Source of the DNA: Candidatus Coliplasma caballi
GTDB lineage: Bacteria; Bacillota; Clostridia; Oscillospirales; CAG-382
Length of the DNA: 15,494 bases
Assembly (NCBI GenBank): GCA_018065365.1
Contig: JAGHTH010000215.1
Location: 1-15,494, forward strand
Direction: 5' to 3'
The notes below the pieces were generated by a model, which saw only the letters and a program-made list of their open reading frames with translations, ran no database searches and had not been told where the DNA came from. Every line of letters begins with the position of its first letter. Position 1 is the stretch's first letter. Below are positions 1 through 9,523 of the stretch, one piece after another. A program made the translations under genes and the position numbers.

Positions 1-9
1 ACGACCTCC

Positions 10-24
10 CGCGCCGCAGGCGCG
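10..24. repeat. Short GC-rich inverted repeat
   Basis: CGCGCC (10-15) and GGCGCG (19-24) form a perfect 6-bp stem around the loop GCA. No T-run follows, so it is not a convincing intrinsic terminator on the plus strand. It could be the remnant of an upstream terminator, part of a dispersed palindromic element, or chance in GC-rich DNA. The window starts too close to decide. The rest of 1-69 holds only the leader of the first gene, with the 9-mer GTTTACGAT repeated at 48-56 and 60-68. Confidence 0.3.
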
Positions 25-69
25 ACCCAAAATCCGAATTTTTCAAAGTTTACGATAAGGTTTACGATT

Positions 70-930
70 ATGTACATTGCTGACAATTGGTTCGACTACG
101 AACTTCTCGACGCCGCGGACGGCGAACGCCTCGAACGTTGGGGCGACTACATCCTGATCCGTCCCGACCCGCAGATCATCTGGGGCGGCGAGAAAAAGCG
201 CAAAGAATGGAATACCGCGCAGGGCATTTACCGCAGAAGCCGTTCCGGCGGCGGCGAGTGGGTGCGCAAGGACGTTCCGGAAGAATGGACGGTGTCCTAC
301 GGCGACCTGAAATTCCTGCTCTCGCCGATGGGCTTCAAGCATACCGGACTGTTTCCGGAGCAGGCGGCAAATTGGGATTGGTTTTCGGAGCTGATCCGCA
401 CCGCCGGCAGACCGATCAAGCTGCTCAACCTGTTTGCCTACACCGGCGGCGCTTCGGTCGCGGCGGCAAAAGCGGGCGCGTTCGTCTGCCACGTCGATGC
501 TTCCAAAGGAATGGTCGCGCGCGCCAAACAGAACGCCGCGCTGTCCGGCATCCCGGGCGATAAGATCCGCTACATCGTGGACGACTGCGCAAAATTCGTG
601 CAGCGCGAGATCCGCAGAGGGAACCGCTACGACGCCGTCATCCTCGACCCTCCCTCGTTCGGCAGAGGCCCGAACGGCGAGCGTTGGGTCATTGAGGAAA
701 GCTTGGACGGGCTGGTCGAGCTGGTCTGCGGCGTGCTTTCCGACGATCCGCTGTTCGTTTTGCTCAATTCCTACACCACCGGGCTTTCCCCGTCCACCAA
801 CGGCTACGTCTTAAACCGCCACATGAAACGGTTCGGCGGCGTGGTACGCAGCGACGAACTCGGCATTCCGGTAACGGAAAGCGGCATCCCGCTCCCCGCC
901 GGCGCTTCGAGCCGCTGGACGAAAGCATAA
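70..930 (+). CDS. Class I SAM-dependent methyltransferase (RlmI/COG1092-like)
   Basis: A 286-residue Rossmann-fold methyltransferase that probably methylates a nucleic-acid base, by analogy with the 23S rRNA m5C methyltransferase RlmI group. Visible motifs are SAM-binding motif I, LLNLFAYTGGAS (about residues 118-129), the acidic residue D143 in HVDAS after the second strand, and the catalytic-loop DPPSF at 193-197. DPPSF is typical of the Methyltrans_SAM family. The protein is shorter than E. coli RlmI (about 396 residues) and I see no N-terminal PUA domain; residues 1-90 instead form a shorter beta-rich extension. The ATG at 70 follows a weak AAGG (57-60). It lies 34 bases ahead of the ECF ATPase gene and may be co-transcribed with it. 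The enzyme class is secure; the exact rRNA or tRNA target is inferred and uncertain. Confidence 0.9.
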   Translation: MYIADNWFDYELLDAADGERLERWGDYILIRPDPQIIWGGEKKRKEWNTAQGIYRRSRSGGGEWVRKDVPEEWTVSYGDLKFLLSPMGFKHTGLFPEQAANWDWFSELIRTAGRPIKLLNLFAYTGGASVAAAKAGAFVCHVDASKGMVARAKQNAALSGIPGDKIRYIVDDCAKFVQREIRRGNRYDAVILDPPSFGRGPNGERWVIEESLDGLVELVCGVLSDDPLFVLLNSYTTGLSPSTNGYVLNRHMKRFGGVVRSDELGIPVTESGIPLPAGASSRWTKA

Positions 931-964
931 ATTTTGATTACGAAATGACGAAAGCAATCACGAC

Positions 965-2707
965 ATGAACTTTATCGAAGCCGAAAATCTGACCTTCCGC
1001 TATCACGGCTCGGACGAGCCGGTGCTGAACGGTCTGCATCTTACCATCGAAAAAGGCAGTTATACCGCGATCCTCGGCCACAACGGCTCCGGGAAATCGA
1101 CGCTGGCGCGGCTGCTCTGCGGACTGCTCACGCCCGACGAGGGGACCGTGCGCGTCGCGGGCATCGACACTTCCGACGAGGAACGGTTCTACGACCTGCG
1201 CGAAAAGTGCGCGATGATCTTCCAGAACCCCGACAACCAACTCGTTGCCGGCATCGTGGAAGAAGACGTCGCGTTCGCGCCCGAGAACCTCGGTTTGCCG
1301 CGCGAGGAGATCCGCCGCCGCGTTGACGAAGCGCTTTCCGTCGTCGGCATGACCGATTACGCGCTTCACGCCACGGCAAAACTGTCCGGCGGGCAGAAGC
1401 AGCGCGTCGCGATCGCGGGCGTGCTTGCGATGCGTCCCGACTGCATCATTTTCGACGAAGCGACCTCGATGCTCGATCCGACGGGCAGAAAAGAGATCAT
1501 GGCGGCGATCAAGCGGCTCAACGAAACCTACGGCATCACGGTGCTGACGATCACGCACTATATGAACGAAGCGGTGGAAGCCGACCGCGTGGTCGTGCTG
1601 AATCACGGACAGATCTATATGGACGGCACGCCGAAAGAAATTTTCTCCCGCGTGGACGAACTCAAAGAGGTCTCCCTCTCCGCTCCGCAGGTTACGGAAC
1701 TGCTGCATTTGCTGAACAAAGACGGTTTTTCGTTCCCGAAAGGACTTTTGCATACCGACGAAGCGGCGGACGCGCTGCAGGCGGAATGGAACGCCCGCGG
1801 CTGTAAACCGCTGACCGACCTGACGCACGAACGCGCGCCCTATACCCCGAATCCGCCCGTGCTGGAACTGAAAGACGTTTCGTTCGTGTACGGAGAGGGA
1901 ACGCCCTACCGCAAGGTCGCGCTCGACCACGTGAACGTCGCTTTCCCGAAAGGCGAGATCATCGGCGTGATCGGGCATACCGGCTCCGGAAAGTCCACCA
2001 TGGCAAGCTTGCTCAACGGATTGCTCAAACCGTCGGAGGGAACGGTCCTGCTCGACGGAAAGGATATCCACGCCGACCCGAAGAAACTCCGCACGGTGCG
2101 AAGCCGCGTCGGGCTGGTCTTCCAATATCCCGAATATCAACTGTTTGAAGAAACGACCGCCGCGGACATCGCGTTCGGCCCAAAGAATATGGGGCTTTCC
2201 GCGGAGGATATCGATGCGCGCGTCAAAAAAGCCGCCGCGTTCTGCGGGATCCACGATTCCGCGATGACGCGCTCCCCGTTCGACCTTTCGGGCGGACAGA
2301 AGCGCCGCGCCGCGATCGCCGGCATTCTCGCCATGGAGCCGGAAGTGCTGGTGCTGGACGAGCCCGCCGCAGGGCTGGATCCGATGGGCAGGGAAGAAAT
2401 TTTCTCCGGCTTGGTCGAATACCGCAACGCCCGCGGTGCCACCCTGTTATTGATCTCGCACAGTATGGAGGAGGTCGCGCGGTACGCCGACCGCATCCTC
2501 GTGCTGAAAGACGGCAAGGTGTTCCTATACGGAACGGTCGAGGAAGTGTTCGGCAGAGCGGACGATCTTTCCGCCGCCTCGCTGGATCTCCCGCAGATCA
2601 CCAAACTGTTCTTAGAACTGAAAAAACGCGGTATGACCGACGCTTCGGACGTCTATACCGTCCCATACGCAAAACGAAGAACGGAGAAACTGTACGATGA
2701 GAAATGA
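965..2707 (+). CDS. ecfA: Fused ECF transporter ATPase EcfA1-EcfA2
   Basis: Two complete ABC ATPase domains in one 580-residue cytoplasmic protein, powering an ECF importer together with EcfT and interchangeable substrate-binding S components. Domain 1 (about 1-240) has Walker A at 38-46 (GHNGSGKST), Q-loop FQNPDNQ, signature LSGGQ 140-144, Walker B D164/E165 and H-loop H198; its DEATSMLDP is the EcfA1 form. Domain 2 (about 298-560) has Walker A 337-345 (GHTGSGKST), FQYPEYQLFEE, LSGGQ 441-445, D465/E466 and H499, the EcfA2 form. A linker of about 50 residues joins them with no internal stop or restart. In most Firmicutes these are two adjacent genes of about 280 codons each. The ATG at 965 lacks an evident Shine-Dalgarno, but the N terminus matches family starts. 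It overlaps ecfT by 11 bases. The transported vitamin or metal cannot be told, because no S component is present. Confidence 0.96.
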   Translation: MNFIEAENLTFRYHGSDEPVLNGLHLTIEKGSYTAILGHNGSGKSTLARLLCGLLTPDEGTVRVAGIDTSDEERFYDLREKCAMIFQNPDNQLVAGIVEEDVAFAPENLGLPREEIRRRVDEALSVVGMTDYALHATAKLSGGQKQRVAIAGVLAMRPDCIIFDEATSMLDPTGRKEIMAAIKRLNETYGITVLTITHYMNEAVEADRVVVLNHGQIYMDGTPKEIFSRVDELKEVSLSAPQVTELLHLLNKDGFSFPKGLLHTDEAADALQAEWNARGCKPLTDLTHERAPYTPNPPVLELKDVSFVYGEGTPYRKVALDHVNVAFPKGEIIGVIGHTGSGKSTMASLLNGLLKPSEGTVLLDGKDIHADPKKLRTVRSRVGLVFQYPEYQLFEETTAADIAFGPKNMGLSAEDIDARVKKAAAFCGIHDSAMTRSPFDLSGGQKRRAAIAGILAMEPEVLVLDEPAAGLDPMGREEIFSGLVEYRNARGATLLLISHSMEEVARYADRILVLKDGKVFLYGTVEEVFGRADDLSAASLDLPQITKLFLELKKRGMTDASDVYTVPYAKRRTEKLYDEK

Positions 2708-3530
2708 CATGACGCTCGGACAGTATTATCCGGGAAATTCGTTTTTGCACAAAGCCGACCCGCGCGTGAAGATCGTTTCGCTGGTGCTGTTTCTGGTGCT
2801 GACCATGCTCGCGAACAACCTCGCGTCGCTCGGGATCGTGCTGGCGGCAACGCTGCTTCTGGCGTTCGTCTCCCACATCCCCGCAAAAGTGCTGGTGCGC
2901 TCGCTGAAACCGCTGGTGTTCTTGCTGCTGTTCACGGGCGTGATCAATCTGTTCTTTACCGAGGGCGAAACCCCGCTGTTTTCACTCGGTTTCCTGCATA
3001 TCTACCCCGAGGGCGTGCGCTCGACGGTGTTCATTCTGCTGCGGCTGGTCTGCCTGGTCGGCGGAAGCAGTCTGCTGCTTTCCTACACCACCTCCCCGCT
3101 TGAACTCGCCGACGCGATCGAAAGTTTGCTCTCTCCGCTCAAAAAACTGCACGTCCCGGTGCACGATTTTGCCATGATGATGACCATCGCGCTCCGGTTT
3201 ATCCCCACGCTGACCGAGGAGACCGACAAGATCGTGTCCGCTCAGAAAGCAAGGGGCGCCGACTTAGAGAGCGGCGGGCTCATCAAAAAACTCAAAGCCA
3301 TGATCCCGATCCTGCTCCCGCTGCTGATCTCGTCGTTCCGGCACGCGATGGAACTTGCCGACGCGATGGAATGCCGCTGCTACCGCGGCGGAGAGGGCAG
3401 GACGAAGCTGAAAGTTCTGCGCACCCGCGCGTCCGACTATCTGTTCCTTGCGCTGATGGCGGCGCTCTGCGCGGTCGTAATCGCCGCAAACCGTTTCGGA
3501 GGGTTTACTTTATGGAACGTCGCGCTCTGA
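2697..3530 (+). CDS. ecfT: ECF transporter transmembrane component EcfT
   Basis: A 277-residue integral membrane protein that couples the ECF ATPases to the S component. Hydrophobic segments lie at about 24-58, 70-90, 107-130, 155-172, 200-214 and 247-265. The first coupling-helix motif, A-R-G at 185-187 in AQKARGADL, is intact. The second coupling position reads AMECRCYRGGEGRT (about 223-236), where many EcfT proteins have A-R-G or A-R-C; only the arginine is kept in the triplet. The start at 2697 is preferred over an in-frame ATG at 2709 because GGAG at 2683-2686 is 10 bases upstream. It overlaps the fused ATPase gene by 11 bases and truA by 19 bases, so the three are very probably translated from one mRNA. 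Order and content match the ecfA1-ecfA2-ecfT-truA block of Bacillus and relatives. Confidence 0.95.
   Translation: MRNDMTLGQYYPGNSFLHKADPRVKIVSLVLFLVLTMLANNLASLGIVLAATLLLAFVSHIPAKVLVRSLKPLVFLLLFTGVINLFFTEGETPLFSLGFLHIYPEGVRSTVFILLRLVCLVGGSSLLLSYTTSPLELADAIESLLSPLKKLHVPVHDFAMMMTIALRFIPTLTEETDKIVSAQKARGADLESGGLIKKLKAMIPILLPLLISSFRHAMELADAMECRCYRGGEGRTKLKVLRTRASDYLFLALMAALCAVVIAANRFGGFTLWNVAL
3498..3503 (+). promoter_or_regulatory. Ribosome binding site fixing the truA start
   Basis: GGAGGG inside the last codons of ecfT, 8 bases before the ATG at 3512. It identifies 3512 as the truA start. An in-frame ATG at 3371 would add 47 residues that are only a frame-shifted reading of ecfT and match nothing in TruA. 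Confidence 0.8.
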
Positions 3531-4279
3531 AACTGCGGTACGTCGGCACGGAGTTCTGCGGCTGGCAGGTGCAGAAGAACGGCGTTTCGGTGCAATCCGT
3601 CCTGCAGGACGCCGCGGAAGCCGCGTTCGGCAGCCGGCCGACCGTAACGGGCTGCTCACGCACCGACGCCGGCGTTCACGCCAAAGGGTTCGTCTGCGTG
3701 ATGGACGGCATTCCGGAAAGCGTCCCGACGGACAGACTCCCGGACGCGCTCAACGCCCGGCTTCCCGCTTCGGTCGTCGTAACGGCGGCGGCGAAGGTCG
3801 ATCCGGACTTTCATCCGCGCTACGACGCGAAAGGCAAGGAATATCGCTATACCGTCCGCAACCGCCGCTTCCCCGATCCGTTCACTTCCGATTATTCGGT
3901 GTGCGTTCCGACGAGGGAGCCGCTCGACGCCGACGCGCTGAACGCCCTCTGCGGACAGTTCACCGGCACGCACGATTTCCGTTCGTTCATGGCGTCCGGC
4001 TCCGACGTGGAGGATACCGTCCGCACCGTGTATGACTTTTCCTGTACGCGAAACGGCGACGAACTGATCTTTTCCGTTTCGGCGGACGGCTTCCTGTATA
4101 ATATGGTACGCATTCTCGTCGGCACCGTGCTGGACCTGAACGCCGGCGTGCTGAAACGCACCCCGGGCGAGATCCTTTCCGCCTGCGACCGTGCCGCCGC
4201 CGGCAGAACGATGCCCGCGAAAGCGCTCACGCTCGAAACCGTTTTTTACGATCCGGAGCCGGCTTGGGAAGAGCCGTGA
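3512..4279 (+). CDS. truA: tRNA pseudouridine synthase A
   Basis: TruA converts uridines 38, 39 and 40 of the tRNA anticodon arm to pseudouridine. The 255-residue protein has the usual length of bacterial TruA (about 245-270). The catalytic aspartate is D52 in the hallmark GCSRTDAGVHA. Downstream YRYTVRNRR and the C-terminal FLYNMVRILVGTVLDLNAG are also family signatures. The start at 3512 is set by a strong Shine-Dalgarno within ecfT, and the first residues MERRALKLRYVGTEFCGWQ fit the family N terminus. The 19-base overlap with ecfT suggests translational coupling. Linkage of truA to ECF genes is common in Firmicutes and does not by itself imply a shared function. A gap of 62 bases with no clear promoter or terminator follows. 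Confidence 0.97.
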   Translation: MERRALKLRYVGTEFCGWQVQKNGVSVQSVLQDAAEAAFGSRPTVTGCSRTDAGVHAKGFVCVMDGIPESVPTDRLPDALNARLPASVVVTAAAKVDPDFHPRYDAKGKEYRYTVRNRRFPDPFTSDYSVCVPTREPLDADALNALCGQFTGTHDFRSFMASGSDVEDTVRTVYDFSCTRNGDELIFSVSADGFLYNMVRILVGTVLDLNAGVLKRTPGEILSACDRAAAGRTMPAKALTLETVFYDPEPAWEEP

Positions 4280-4341
4280 TCGCTTTGGATGAAAAGTAAT
4301 AACCTCTGACCGCGCTTTACTCTCTGAAAGGAGGCAACGCA

Positions 4342-5652
4342 ATGGGCGCATTTTCCGTCTTTTCCGATCGGAAACGCAAAAAGCAGAAACCGATCGAAAA
4401 CACCCCTACCGTCGCGCAATATTACGAGATCCGCGCCCGCCGCGTTTCGATGGCGCGTTGGCTCTGTATGCTCTGTACCGTCCTGCTCGTCGTGTACGGG
4501 TTTGCCGTTCACGGCGACGAACTGACCGTGGACAATTTCCGCTATATGCTCAAATTCGTGGAGTTCGCCGAAAAAGAGTCCGAGGGCGTTTCGCTGGTAA
4601 CCTTTGATTACGGTGAAGAAAACCGCGGCGCGCTCTATAAAGGCGACGTCGTGGTGTTGAACAAGTCCGGGCTTTCGATTTACAGCGAAGAAGCCGACCG
4701 CGTGCTGAACGTGGCGTTCCGCATGGAAGATCCGCGCCTCGCGGTATCCGGAACGGGCATTCTCGCCTACGACCTCGGCGGGTACGAGGTGCGGATGTTC
4801 AATTCCTATTCCCAACTCGCGCTGCTGTCGATGAGTTACCCCGTGTACGGACTCTGCGTGTCCGACGCCGGCAACTTCGCGGTCATCACGTCCGAAAAGA
4901 ACTATCGCACGTCGGTCATCGTTTACGACCAATACGCAAAAGAACGGTACCACCGCGCGCTGTCCACCGCCTTCGTCGATCAGGTGTCCTTGTCTTCCGA
5001 CGGCGAGAAACTGCTGACACTCGGGCATTCTTCCAAAGGCGGCTCCCTCGTTACGACGGTGCAATGCTGCTCGTTAAAGCAGGAAGACCCCCTGCAAACC
5101 TTTACCTACACCGGCGAACTCCCGCTCAAAGTGAGCTGGATGACCGACCACACCTACGCGGTGCTGACCGGCGAAGCGCTCCGCGTGTTCGATACGGAAA
5201 AGGAAGATCCCGTCGCGACCTATTCGCTCGCGGACGTTTCCCTGCAGAATTGCGAGATCATCGGCGACCGCATTCTGCTGGTGCTCTCCGCGGAGGGACT
5301 TTCGGGCGGAACGGTGCTGCACGCGCTGGACGGCGGGCTGAATACGCTGTTTACCGCCTCGTTTGAGGGCTCGATCGAAGATCTGGAATCCATCGGAAAC
5401 GAAACCTACGTGCTGATGATGGGCGTGGTTACGAAACTGTCTGCCGACGGCAAGACGAGAACGCTCACGGAAGTCAGCAAAGACGTGCTTTCGATCTTAA
5501 AAACCGCCGAAGGCGAGCCGCTGCTGTTTGAAAAATCGCGCGTCCTGCGCCTTGCGGACGCGACGGCGGATCAAAACCGTGCGGAAGAATTTCTCCCGCT
5601 CGACGAACCGGACGAGACCACCTCCGTGCTCTCCGTCCCACCCGAAGAATGA
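4342..5652 (+). CDS. Membrane-anchored DUF5711-like protein, beta-propeller type
   Basis: A 436-residue protein resembling the clostridial DUF5711 family; function unknown. A basic N-terminal cytoplasmic stretch (RKRKKQK near residues 10-16) precedes a single membrane helix at about 39-56, giving an N-in anchor with the bulk outside. Residues about 70-420 consist of short repeating beta-rich units with alternating hydrophobic positions and turn motifs such as SDAGN, SSDGEK and LSADGKT. This suggests a WD40/PQQ-like propeller that could be a protein-interaction platform. The C terminus is acidic and disordered-looking. The start has a strong AAAGGAGG at 4327-4334, 7 bases upstream. The CvpA-family gene begins 12 bases after its stop, so the two are almost certainly co-transcribed and may act together. 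The family name is from memory of sequence style; the anchor-plus-propeller reading is inference. Confidence 0.75.
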   Translation: MGAFSVFSDRKRKKQKPIENTPTVAQYYEIRARRVSMARWLCMLCTVLLVVYGFAVHGDELTVDNFRYMLKFVEFAEKESEGVSLVTFDYGEENRGALYKGDVVVLNKSGLSIYSEEADRVLNVAFRMEDPRLAVSGTGILAYDLGGYEVRMFNSYSQLALLSMSYPVYGLCVSDAGNFAVITSEKNYRTSVIVYDQYAKERYHRALSTAFVDQVSLSSDGEKLLTLGHSSKGGSLVTTVQCCSLKQEDPLQTFTYTGELPLKVSWMTDHTYAVLTGEALRVFDTEKEDPVATYSLADVSLQNCEIIGDRILLVLSAEGLSGGTVLHALDGGLNTLFTASFEGSIEDLESIGNETYVLMMGVVTKLSADGKTRTLTEVSKDVLSILKTAEGEPLLFEKSRVLRLADATADQNRAEEFLPLDEPDETTSVLSVPPEE

Positions 5653-5664
5653 AAGGAACCGACC

Positions 5665-6378
5665 ATGAGTTTTCTGTTAGACGTCATCTTATTGCTGATC
5701 GCAACGCTTACGATCGTGTTTGCCGTCAAAAACGGCTTCGTCAAAACCGTCCTGTCCGCGCTGTCGTTTCTGATCGCGCTGATCGTCGCGCTGGTCTTGC
5801 GCGCGCCCGTCGTGGCGCTGCTGGAACAGACGCCGGTCTCCGAAAAGGTCAGCGAGGGCGTCGAAACGGTGCTGCACGACCTCGCGGAAGGCAGTTCCGC
5901 TTCCCTCTCCTCGCTCATTGAGGACTCCGGCTCGTCGCTGCACTCCTTGCTGGACACCGTCGGCGTGGAACACGACGACCTGAACGAATGGCTCGCGGAC
6001 AAGCAGAACAAAACCGACGACGCGCTGCTCGAGCCGCTGACGGAACGTCTGGCGCCCAAACTCACGCACGCGCTGCTGAACGTCATCGTGTTTCCGCTGT
6101 TGTTCCTGCTCTCGCTGATCGCGCTGAAACTGCTCTCCGCGGTGCTGACCGGGCTGACCGACCGCATCGGCGCGCTGCGGTTTGCCAACAAAACACTCGG
6201 GCTGATCATCGGCATCCTGCTTGCGCTGTTCCGTATGGTGCTGTTCTGCGTCGTCGTGCAAATGCTGCTCAACGTGCTGAACGCGACCGGACAGACGATC
6301 CCCGGCGACATCTGCCGCGAGGACACCGTCCTGTTCAAACTGCTGACCTCGGTCATTCTCCCCGAATCCATGCTTTGA
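5665..6378 (+). CDS. CvpA family membrane protein
   Basis: A 237-residue integral membrane protein of the CvpA/colicin V production family. Helices lie at about 3-21, 27-48, 138-163 and 178-205. Between helices 2 and 3 is a long, acidic, serine-rich extracytoplasmic or cytoplasmic loop (about 55-135). The opening pattern, a helix followed by VKNGFVKTVLSALSFLIALIVAL, is typical of CvpA proteins. The biochemical role of the family is not settled; in E. coli cvpA is tied to colicin V export and envelope homeostasis. The start follows AAAGGA (5652-5657) by 7 bases and lies 12 bases after the DUF5711-like gene. The next gene is 104 bases downstream, the largest gap in the window, so a transcription unit may end or restart there. 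Confidence 0.85.
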   Translation: MSFLLDVILLLIATLTIVFAVKNGFVKTVLSALSFLIALIVALVLRAPVVALLEQTPVSEKVSEGVETVLHDLAEGSSASLSSLIEDSGSSLHSLLDTVGVEHDDLNEWLADKQNKTDDALLEPLTERLAPKLTHALLNVIVFPLLFLLSLIALKLLSAVLTGLTDRIGALRFANKTLGLIIGILLALFRMVLFCVVVQMLLNVLNATGQTIPGDICREDTVLFKLLTSVILPESML

Positions 6379-6393
6379 TTCCGAAAAGAAACG

Positions 6394-6438
6394 TTGATTT
6401 TTGAAATATTTTCCCTTTTTCATACGTTCTCATACGAT
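6394..6438 (+). promoter_or_regulatory. Possible weak promoter region before pgsA
   Basis: The 104-base gap 6379-6482 is AT-rich for this genome. TTGAAA at 6401-6406 (5 of 6 to the -35 consensus) is followed after 16 bases by TACGTT (6423-6428), and TACGAT lies at 6433-6438. The 7-mer TCATACG occurs twice, at 6420-6426 and 6430-6436, one helical turn apart. A small hairpin, CCGCA/TGCGG (6440-6444/6449-6453), follows. These are suggestive only. No terminator with a T-tract is seen for the upstream unit. Confidence 0.25.
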
Positions 6439-6482
6439 CCCGCATTCCTGCGGAAACTAAACAAAGGACAAGGTCTTGTAAC

Positions 6483-7115
6483 ATGAAAAAACAGATCCCG
6501 AACATTTTATCCGCCATACGACTGTGTTGTGTGCCGGTATTCATCTGGCTGATCCTGCAAGGCGAACGCGTTTCGTTCGACCGGCATCGCATCGCGGCGG
6601 CGTGCGTCTTTTTCGGCGCCTGCTGCACCGACGTGCTGGACGGAATGCTCGCGCGGAAAAAGGGCTGGATCACGCCGCTCGGCAAATTCCTCGATCCGAT
6701 CGCAGATAAAAGTATGCAGTTTGCCGTGATGTTGAGTTTGACGCTGACCTCGGAGGGCAAAACGTTCGTGATCTGCCTGATCGTGCTGATCTTACTGATT
6801 ATCAAAGAACTGCTGATGCTCGCCGGCGGCATGGTCGTGCTGCGCGTCTGCAAAGACGTGGTGGTGTCCGCGTGGTACGGAAAACTTGCCACGACGGTGT
6901 TTTTCGTCATCACGATGACGCTGATCCTGCTCCCCGAGTATTTCACGCTGTCGCTGATCCTCTGCATCCTGTTGATCTGTACGTTGGTGTTCGCGCTGCT
7001 CATGTATTACATCAAGATCTTCCGTGGGCAGTACGGCATGAAACGCTTTTCCAATATGACGCGCGCCGACTTCGAAGAAAAACAGAAAGTCGCGGACGCC
7101 GATCCCGAACAATAA
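6483..7115 (+). CDS. pgsA: CDP-alcohol phosphatidyltransferase (phosphatidylglycerophosphate synthase-like)
   Basis: A 210-residue membrane enzyme that probably transfers the phosphatidyl group from CDP-diacylglycerol to glycerol-3-phosphate, the committed step to phosphatidylglycerol. The complete CDP-alcohol signature is present: D50xxD53G54xxA57R58, eight residues, G67xxxD71xxxD75. The four aspartates bind the two catalytic metals. About six hydrophobic helices are visible, as usual for the family. The N terminus MKKQIPNILSAIRLCCVPVF fits the IPNxLTxxR opening of PgsA proteins. The basic, acidic-tipped C terminus after about residue 175 is probably cytoplasmic. AAGG at 6470-6473 is 9 bases before the ATG. 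Enzyme class is secure; glycerol-3-phosphate as acceptor (rather than serine or inositol phosphate) is inferred from overall similarity. Confidence 0.87.
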   Translation: MKKQIPNILSAIRLCCVPVFIWLILQGERVSFDRHRIAAACVFFGACCTDVLDGMLARKKGWITPLGKFLDPIADKSMQFAVMLSLTLTSEGKTFVICLIVLILLIIKELLMLAGGMVVLRVCKDVVVSAWYGKLATTVFFVITMTLILLPEYFTLSLILCILLICTLVFALLMYYIKIFRGQYGMKRFSNMTRADFEEKQKVADADPEQ

Positions 7116-7154
7116 CCGAATTCCCCCGTTTTTTCCAAGAAAGGAACCTACCGA

Positions 7155-9440
<2,286 letters not shown>

Positions 9441-9441
9441 A

Positions 9442-9460
9442 TTCCCCTGCCTTCCCCTGC
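9442..9460. repeat. Two tandem copies of TTCCCCTGC
   Basis: The 9-mer TTCCCCTGC occurs at 9442-9450 and 9452-9460, a 10-base period, immediately after the clpE stop codon. It adjoins the heptamer array and shares its plus-strand pyrimidine bias. Function unknown. Confidence 0.6.
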
Positions 9461-9467
9461 AATTTTC

Positions 9468-9500
9468 AACTCCTAACTCCTAACTCCTAACTCCTAACTC
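9468..9500. repeat. Heptanucleotide tandem repeat (AACTCCT)4.7
   Basis: Four perfect copies of AACTCCT (9468-9474, 9475-9481, 9482-9488, 9489-9495) and a partial fifth (AACTC, 9496-9500). It lies between clpE and the P-type ATPase-like gene, ending 23 bases before the ATG. Read as RNA, each unit carries CUCCU, which resembles the anti-Shine-Dalgarno core; the complement carries AGGAG. It may be a slippage-prone array, a member of a dispersed intergenic repeat family, or part of an mRNA leader. Confidence 0.9.
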
Positions 9501-9504
9501 TCTT

Positions 9505-9509
9505 AAAGG
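9505..9509 (+). promoter_or_regulatory. Poorly spaced ribosome binding site of the P-type ATPase-like gene
   Basis: AAAGG is 2 bases from an in-frame GTG (9512) and 14 bases from the ATG at 9524. Neither spacing is good, which suggests low translation efficiency or control. I take the ATG because 2 bases is too short for normal initiation. Confidence 0.5.
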
Positions 9510-9523
9510 TCGTGATCCAAACC

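Noticed and set aside
10..24. Intrinsic terminator
   Set aside because: The 6-bp stem is not followed by a T-tract and the upstream gene is outside the window.
945..968. Seven-codon mini-ORF (MTKAITT) ending in ATGA over the ecfA start, a possible coupling leader
   Set aside because: It has no Shine-Dalgarno and short ORFs of this size are expected by chance; the overlap alone is weak.
938..2254. 438-residue open frame on the minus strand opposite the ECF ATPase gene
   Set aside because: GC-rich antisense shadow: composition is H/R/V/F-rich, it has no recognisable domain, and it lies wholly opposite strongly conserved ABC motifs.
3371..3511. 47-residue N-terminal extension of TruA from ATG 3371
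   Set aside because: It is out-of-frame reading of ecfT, rich in R and P. The Shine-Dalgarno at 3498-3503 and family length support the start at 3512.
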